A stretch of 64,000 bases of DNA from Enterococcus haemoperoxidus ATCC BAA-382. Lineage in GTDB: Bacteria > Bacillota > Bacilli > Lactobacillales > Enterococcaceae. Below the pieces are notes generated by a model that saw only the letters and a list, made by a program, of their open reading frames with translations, had not been told where the DNA came from and searched no databases. Numbering within the stretch: the first letter of the stretch is position 1; every line of letters begins with the position of its first letter. Positions 60,220-64,000 of the stretch are shown here, in pieces. The translations under genes and the position numbers were made by a program. The DNA is taken from the NCBI RefSeq assembly GCF_000407165.1, contig NZ_KE136480.1:930001-994000 (forward strand). The letters run 5' to 3'.

Positions 60220-61914
60220 ATGAAAAAAAGACATATTGGATTAGCAGCAGCAGGTGCATTAAGTGCGGCTTTCCTTGCAAAAAAAGTATCCGCTGAAAAG
60301 AAAGTAGAAAAAATTGCTGAAATAGAAGAAGAAATCAATAGTCGATATTACGGAGATAAGCAGGTCTACCTGATCGGCGGTGGAATTGCCACTATGGCTG
60401 CAGCAGCTTACTTGATTCGAGATGCGAATTTTAGTGGAAAGAATATTCATGTAATCGAAGGAATGAAAATTCTTGGCGGAAGTAACGACGGGATCGGTAC
60501 AAATGAAAAAGGCTTCGTTGCTCGTGGCGGCCGGATGTTAAATGAAGAAACGTACGAAAACTTCTGGGAATTATTTAGCAGCATTCCATCATTAGAATGG
60601 CCTGATCACAGTGTGACGGATGAAATTTTAAATTTTGACCATTTACATCCAACACATGCGCAAGCACGTTTAGTGACAAAAGATCAAGAAATCCTTGATG
60701 CTCATACAATGGGCTTTGATAATGAAGACCGCTTAGCAATGACAAAATTATTAGCTGCTTCAGAAGAAAGTTTAGATGGTGTAACAATTGAAGAATGGTT
60801 TGGACCACATTTCTTTGAAACAAATTTCTGGTATATGTGGCAAACAACATTCGCTTTCCAAAAATGGAGCAGTGCTTTTGAATTACGTCGTTATATGAAT
60901 CGAATGATTTTAGAATTTTCTCGAATCGACACATTAGAAGGCGTTACTCGTACACCTCTAAATCAATACGATAGTGTGATTTTACCTTTGAAGTCATTTT
61001 TAGAAAAACATGGGGTCGATTTTACCTTGAATGAAGATGTAGTCGATTTAGAATTCAAACCAGGTTCTGAAATCACGGTTACTGCGTTGAAACTTGGAAA
61101 TGGCGAAACAATCGAGCTGAATGAAGAAGACGTTGTGATCATGACTAACGGAACGATGACAGATAGTTCTACAGAAGGTGATTGGAGCACTCCAGCACCG
61201 GCAGTTACCGAAGAATCTCGCTCTGCCCGCCTGTGGCGTAATATTGCGAAGAAAAAAGTAGGATTAGGAAATCCAGAACCATTCTTTGGCAATGAAGCTG
61301 AGACCAATTGGGAAAGCTTTACTGTCACTTGTCGTGGTGACAAACTATTAAAACGAATCGAAGAATTTTCTGGCAACATTCCTGGATCAGGTGCTTTGAT
61401 GACGTTGAAAGATTCAAGTTGGTTAATGAGTACCGTTGTGGCGGCGCAACCTCATTTTAAAAACCAAGATCCTGATACGACAATTTTCTGGGGATACGGC
61501 ATTTACACAGATAAAGTCGGCGATTATGTGAAAAAACCAATGCGTGATTGTACTGGGGAAGAAATTTTGTACGAATGGATTTGCCAAATGGGCTGGCAAG
61601 CAGATTGGGATGAAATCGTTAAAGATGTGGTGAATGTGATTCCTGCCTACATGCCATACATTGATGCACAATTCCAACCACGTAAAATGACGGATCGTCC
61701 CCAAGTTGTTCCAGAAAATAGCACAAACTTTGCAATGGTCAGCCAATTTGTGGAGATTCCAAAAGATATGGTCTTTACAGAAGAATATTCAGTACGTGCA
61801 GCGAGAATTGCTGTTTATACGTTATTTGAAATCGATAAGGAAATCATTCCAGTTACGCCATATAATCGTGATCCGAAAGTGCTAGCAAAAGCTGCACAAA
61901 CGATGTTTAGATAA
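60220..61914 (+). CDS. ohyA: Oleate hydratase
   Basis: A 564-aa FAD-dependent hydratase that adds water to the cis-9 double bond of unsaturated fatty acids to give 10-hydroxy acids, blunting their toxicity. The Rossmann motif VYLIGGGIATMAAAAYLIRD begins at about 49, followed by GMKILGGSNDGIG and ARGGRMLNEE, the substrate/FAD region. The first 40 residues are hydrophobic then charged, as in the family. Site GGGGGGA precedes the ATG. Likely regulated by the TetR protein upstream. Confidence 0.95.
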   Translation: MKKRHIGLAAAGALSAAFLAKKVSAEKKVEKIAEIEEEINSRYYGDKQVYLIGGGIATMAAAAYLIRDANFSGKNIHVIEGMKILGGSNDGIGTNEKGFVARGGRMLNEETYENFWELFSSIPSLEWPDHSVTDEILNFDHLHPTHAQARLVTKDQEILDAHTMGFDNEDRLAMTKLLAASEESLDGVTIEEWFGPHFFETNFWYMWQTTFAFQKWSSAFELRRYMNRMILEFSRIDTLEGVTRTPLNQYDSVILPLKSFLEKHGVDFTLNEDVVDLEFKPGSEITVTALKLGNGETIELNEEDVVIMTNGTMTDSSTEGDWSTPAPAVTEESRSARLWRNIAKKKVGLGNPEPFFGNEAETNWESFTVTCRGDKLLKRIEEFSGNIPGSGALMTLKDSSWLMSTVVAAQPHFKNQDPDTTIFWGYGIYTDKVGDYVKKPMRDCTGEEILYEWICQMGWQADWDEIVKDVVNVIPAYMPYIDAQFQPRKMTDRPQVVPENSTNFAMVSQFVEIPKDMVFTEEYSVRAARIAVYTLFEIDKEIIPVTPYNRDPKVLAKAAQTMFR

Positions 61915-62007
61915 TACTATAATAGAGTGTTCATCCTTAAAAAGTTTTAGACTTAATAAATCTAAATCACGCATCGTAAAAAATGTATTTTGTTATGTGG
62001 GAATTCC

Positions 62008-62055
62008 AAAGAGTAAAAGATAAATTGGGTTATAATTTATCTTTTACTCTTTTTT
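62008..62055 (+). terminator. Oleate hydratase terminator
   Basis: A 19-bp AT-rich stem (62008-62026 with 62034-62052) followed by TTTT. The rest of the 380-bp spacer to 62296 is extremely AT-rich, with a small palindrome AAATCTA-AAA-TAGATTT at 62081-62097 and no gene. Confidence 0.9.
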
Positions 62056-62295
62056 GTTACTATATTTTTCGGGAAAATAAATCTAAAATAGATTTTTGGA
62101 TTTTAATATCTTTTTTTGGGACAAAAATTTCTAAAAAAAAATAATAAAAAATATGTGAATTACTGCATAATAGTTTTAATCTAATCGAATTATTTCTTTT
62201 TTTGCTGAAAAAATAGTAAAAAAAGAAATAAAAAACGAGGAATAAAGGATATATTTATTGAAATAGAGTACTTTTTTTATTTTTAGGAGGGAATA

Positions 62296-63843
62296 ATGAG
62301 AGCTTTTTTGGATGAAACGTATGATAGGCAATTAAAAATTTTAAGTTATATAGATAATAAAAAAAAGGTAGTCACGATAAAGCAAATTTCTGATGATACT
62401 AATCTTTCAGAGAAAACAGTATTACAAATAATCAGAAGGTTCGAACAAGAACTTGATTTCCAAGAACATCAGTTTCAGATTATTCATTCCAATAAATCAA
62501 TTAGAGGAATTTATGCAGAAAACCTAGATTTGATGAGAATCTCATCAGGGTATGTAAAAAAATCTGTCCTTTATAAAATGATCCGCAATATTTTTTTATA
62601 TGAAAAAGTAGATGTTAAAAAATTTTGTGAGTTAGAATATATAAGTCCACCAACATTTTCTCGCTATCGGCAACGGCTAGTTACTATCTTAAAACAGTTT
62701 GGTTTAAGGTTATCCCGTGAAAACCAAATTCATGGAGATGAAATGAAGATCAGAAACTTCTTTTACCAGTTTTTCTCTCAATCATCAAGTGAATGGGAAT
62801 TTAGCTTACAAGAATATCGTGAAATTGAAACGTATATTTATAAGCAAATCAACACTTGGCAAGCTAACAACAAAATCAAACAACGAAAAATTTGCCTGCT
62901 TGTTTATATCAGTAACGTTCGTTCTTCGCAAAGACACTATTGTGAAAATAATATAATGACTCAACTAACAAAACAGCTTAATATGGATTATCATTCAGAC
63001 TACAAATATTTAAGTGGATTATTTGGTTATTTTTTATCAAAGAAAAATAGAACATTGGAGCAAGTTTGGAGTGAGTTAGCTTTCATACAATTGTTTTTAT
63101 ACATAGAAGATTTAAGTGATGAAACAATCGACTACGACAATTATGAAGCATATTTTAGTGAACAGAACTTTTCTTTTATTAAACAAAGTAATTTATTAAC
63201 AGAAACAATCATTACGACTTTTTTTTCAGAAATTGATACGACCGATAAAAAACTATTTTTACAAATCAGACAAGAAATTGATAAAATGCATCTAGTATTG
63301 TCTGAATTTTATATCGATTCGCGCATATTTTATTATGTTTATGATCCAGTCAATTTTTATTACCGTGATTCATTTGAAGATAAAATTTTTGAGCAGGTAA
63401 AGCAAATCGTGGCTGAACTGATTGAAGAACCTAAATATCAATATTTATGGAGTCAATTAAAAAGAAATACGAATGAAGAAGCCTTTGTAAATTACCTGTA
63501 TTTAATCGTTTATGCTCTTTTGAGCAAGCTTCAACAGTATACATATAAAACAGTCAAAGTGATGATCCAAAATTCAAAATTATTTATAGAAGGTATTATT
63601 TCCAATAAATTGAGGTTGATTTTTGGAGATAGAATTCAATTAGTAGATGGGTTTCGAAATAATCCTGATATTTTGATTACAGATGTATATTTACCTGACA
63701 CACCAAAGCAAACCAAAGAACTATTCGTCAGTTCCTTCTCCGACCTCGTGGATTTTAATAGCGCTGTTGATGGAATAAAAAAGGAAATCATCAATCAATA
63801 TGACCAACGAGTAGTTAAAAAAATTCAATCAATGTTCATTTAG
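62296..63843 (+). CDS. Mga-like transcriptional regulator, third
   Basis: A 515-aa regulator with an N-terminal HTH (about 20-60; VTIKQISDDTNLSEKTVLQIIRR), a second HTH (about 118-145; ISPPTFSRYRQRLVTIL), a helical middle and a C-terminal LIFGDRIQLVDGFRNNPDILITD stretch like an EIIB-type domain. ATG 62296 has site TAGGAGGG. Its target is not obvious. Its stop overlaps the stop region of a convergent relative by 3 bp. Confidence 0.87.
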   Translation: MRAFLDETYDRQLKILSYIDNKKKVVTIKQISDDTNLSEKTVLQIIRRFEQELDFQEHQFQIIHSNKSIRGIYAENLDLMRISSGYVKKSVLYKMIRNIFLYEKVDVKKFCELEYISPPTFSRYRQRLVTILKQFGLRLSRENQIHGDEMKIRNFFYQFFSQSSSEWEFSLQEYREIETYIYKQINTWQANNKIKQRKICLLVYISNVRSSQRHYCENNIMTQLTKQLNMDYHSDYKYLSGLFGYFLSKKNRTLEQVWSELAFIQLFLYIEDLSDETIDYDNYEAYFSEQNFSFIKQSNLLTETIITTFFSEIDTTDKKLFLQIRQEIDKMHLVLSEFYIDSRIFYYVYDPVNFYYRDSFEDKIFEQVKQIVAELIEEPKYQYLWSQLKRNTNEEAFVNYLYLIVYALLSKLQQYTYKTVKVMIQNSKLFIEGIISNKLRLIFGDRIQLVDGFRNNPDILITDVYLPDTPKQTKELFVSSFSDLVDFNSAVDGIKKEIINQYDQRVVKKIQSMFI

Positions 63844-64000
63844 AAGTAGCCAGTCTGAATTCTTGTGCTTACGAATAGAGATAGAGCTTCCCAAGTAGCC
63901 GAATTGAAAGGATCATCAAAGAAGAAAAAGTCTTGATTACTAATATCCCCTTCATAACTGTCAGAAATGACTAAGTTTGCTTGCTGAATATCTGAAGTAA
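63840..64000 (-). CDS. Mga-like regulator, C-terminal end only (runs off the window)
   Basis: Reading the minus strand from the window end gives SDIQQANLVISDSYEGD, SNQDFFFFDDPFNSATWEAL and a stop at 63842-63840, about 52 residues. ANLVISDSYE matches DLVISDSYE at the same distance from the C-terminus of the regulator at 39205. It is therefore the end of a fourth Mga-like gene, tail to tail with the third; both stop codons share bases. Confidence 0.75.
   Translation of the reverse strand, partial: TSDIQQANLVISDSYEGDISNQDFFFFDDPFNSATWEALSLFVSTRIQTGYF

Noticed and set aside
1-64000. CRISPR arrays, tRNA, rRNA, insertion sequences
   Set aside because: No regularly spaced repeats, no cloverleaf or rRNA-like segments and no transposase were noticed on either strand.

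Overview
This window looks like a chromosomal segment of an Enterococcus (low G+C Firmicute). The support is protein-level: the RecA tail, RNase Y, MutS/MutL with a Bacillus-type endonuclease MutL, RuvAB, Mga- and Rgg-type regulators, and three complete WxL surface-protein loci, a gene set typical of enterococci. Species is not called. I see no tRNA, rRNA or CRISPR.

Layout. 1-2284 is core (recA end, rny). 2402-4054 is an oligopeptide-binding lipoprotein. 4453-5987 is a tyrosine-recombinase gene enclosed by a perfect 23-bp inverted repeat, read here as a self-inverting DNA switch. 6126-18137 is WxL locus 1: orphan OmpR-like regulator, lectin/MucBP/WxL protein, small sorting-signal protein, two WxL proteins, WxL-interacting protein, membrane protein, an apparently catalytically dead signal peptidase beside an intact one, YfhO, lipoprotein. 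18312-21665 is an ABC-2 transporter with its NarL-type two-component system. 21833-27148 holds MucBP proteins, one with an internal sorting signal and one apparently split by a Mga-like regulator. 27526-36041 is WxL locus 2. 36061-38087 is a patchy region with a GH1 remnant, an XRE repressor, a 19-codon peptide gene converging on a small hairpin-rich RNA candidate, and an Rgg regulator. ymdB follows at 38205. Locus 3 (39205-45417) is led by a Mga-like regulator. From 45669 core genes resume: ymcA, mutS, mutL, maf, thioesterase, msrB, a second oligopeptide-binding lipoprotein, ruvA, ruvB. The end carries an Rgg/CPBP divergent pair, a membrane/coiled-coil protein, TetR plus oleate hydratase, and two convergent Mga-like genes.

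How it works together. WxL proteins attach non-covalently to the wall, and DUF916/DUF3324 proteins anchor and partner them. Each locus adds one large modular adhesin and one tiny sortase substrate. Loci 1 and 2 start with a winged-helix regulator whose receiver-like half lacks the phosphoacceptor; locus 3 and the MucBP/LRR group use Mga-like regulators. The most interesting signal is at 4453-5987: inside the inverted repeat is a good promoter (5 of 6 matches in each hexamer, 17-bp spacing) pointing left in this assembly, away from locus 1. Inversion would point it at the locus-1 regulator about 200 bp away. I infer phase-variable expression of a surface-adhesion complex, with this assembly in the OFF state.
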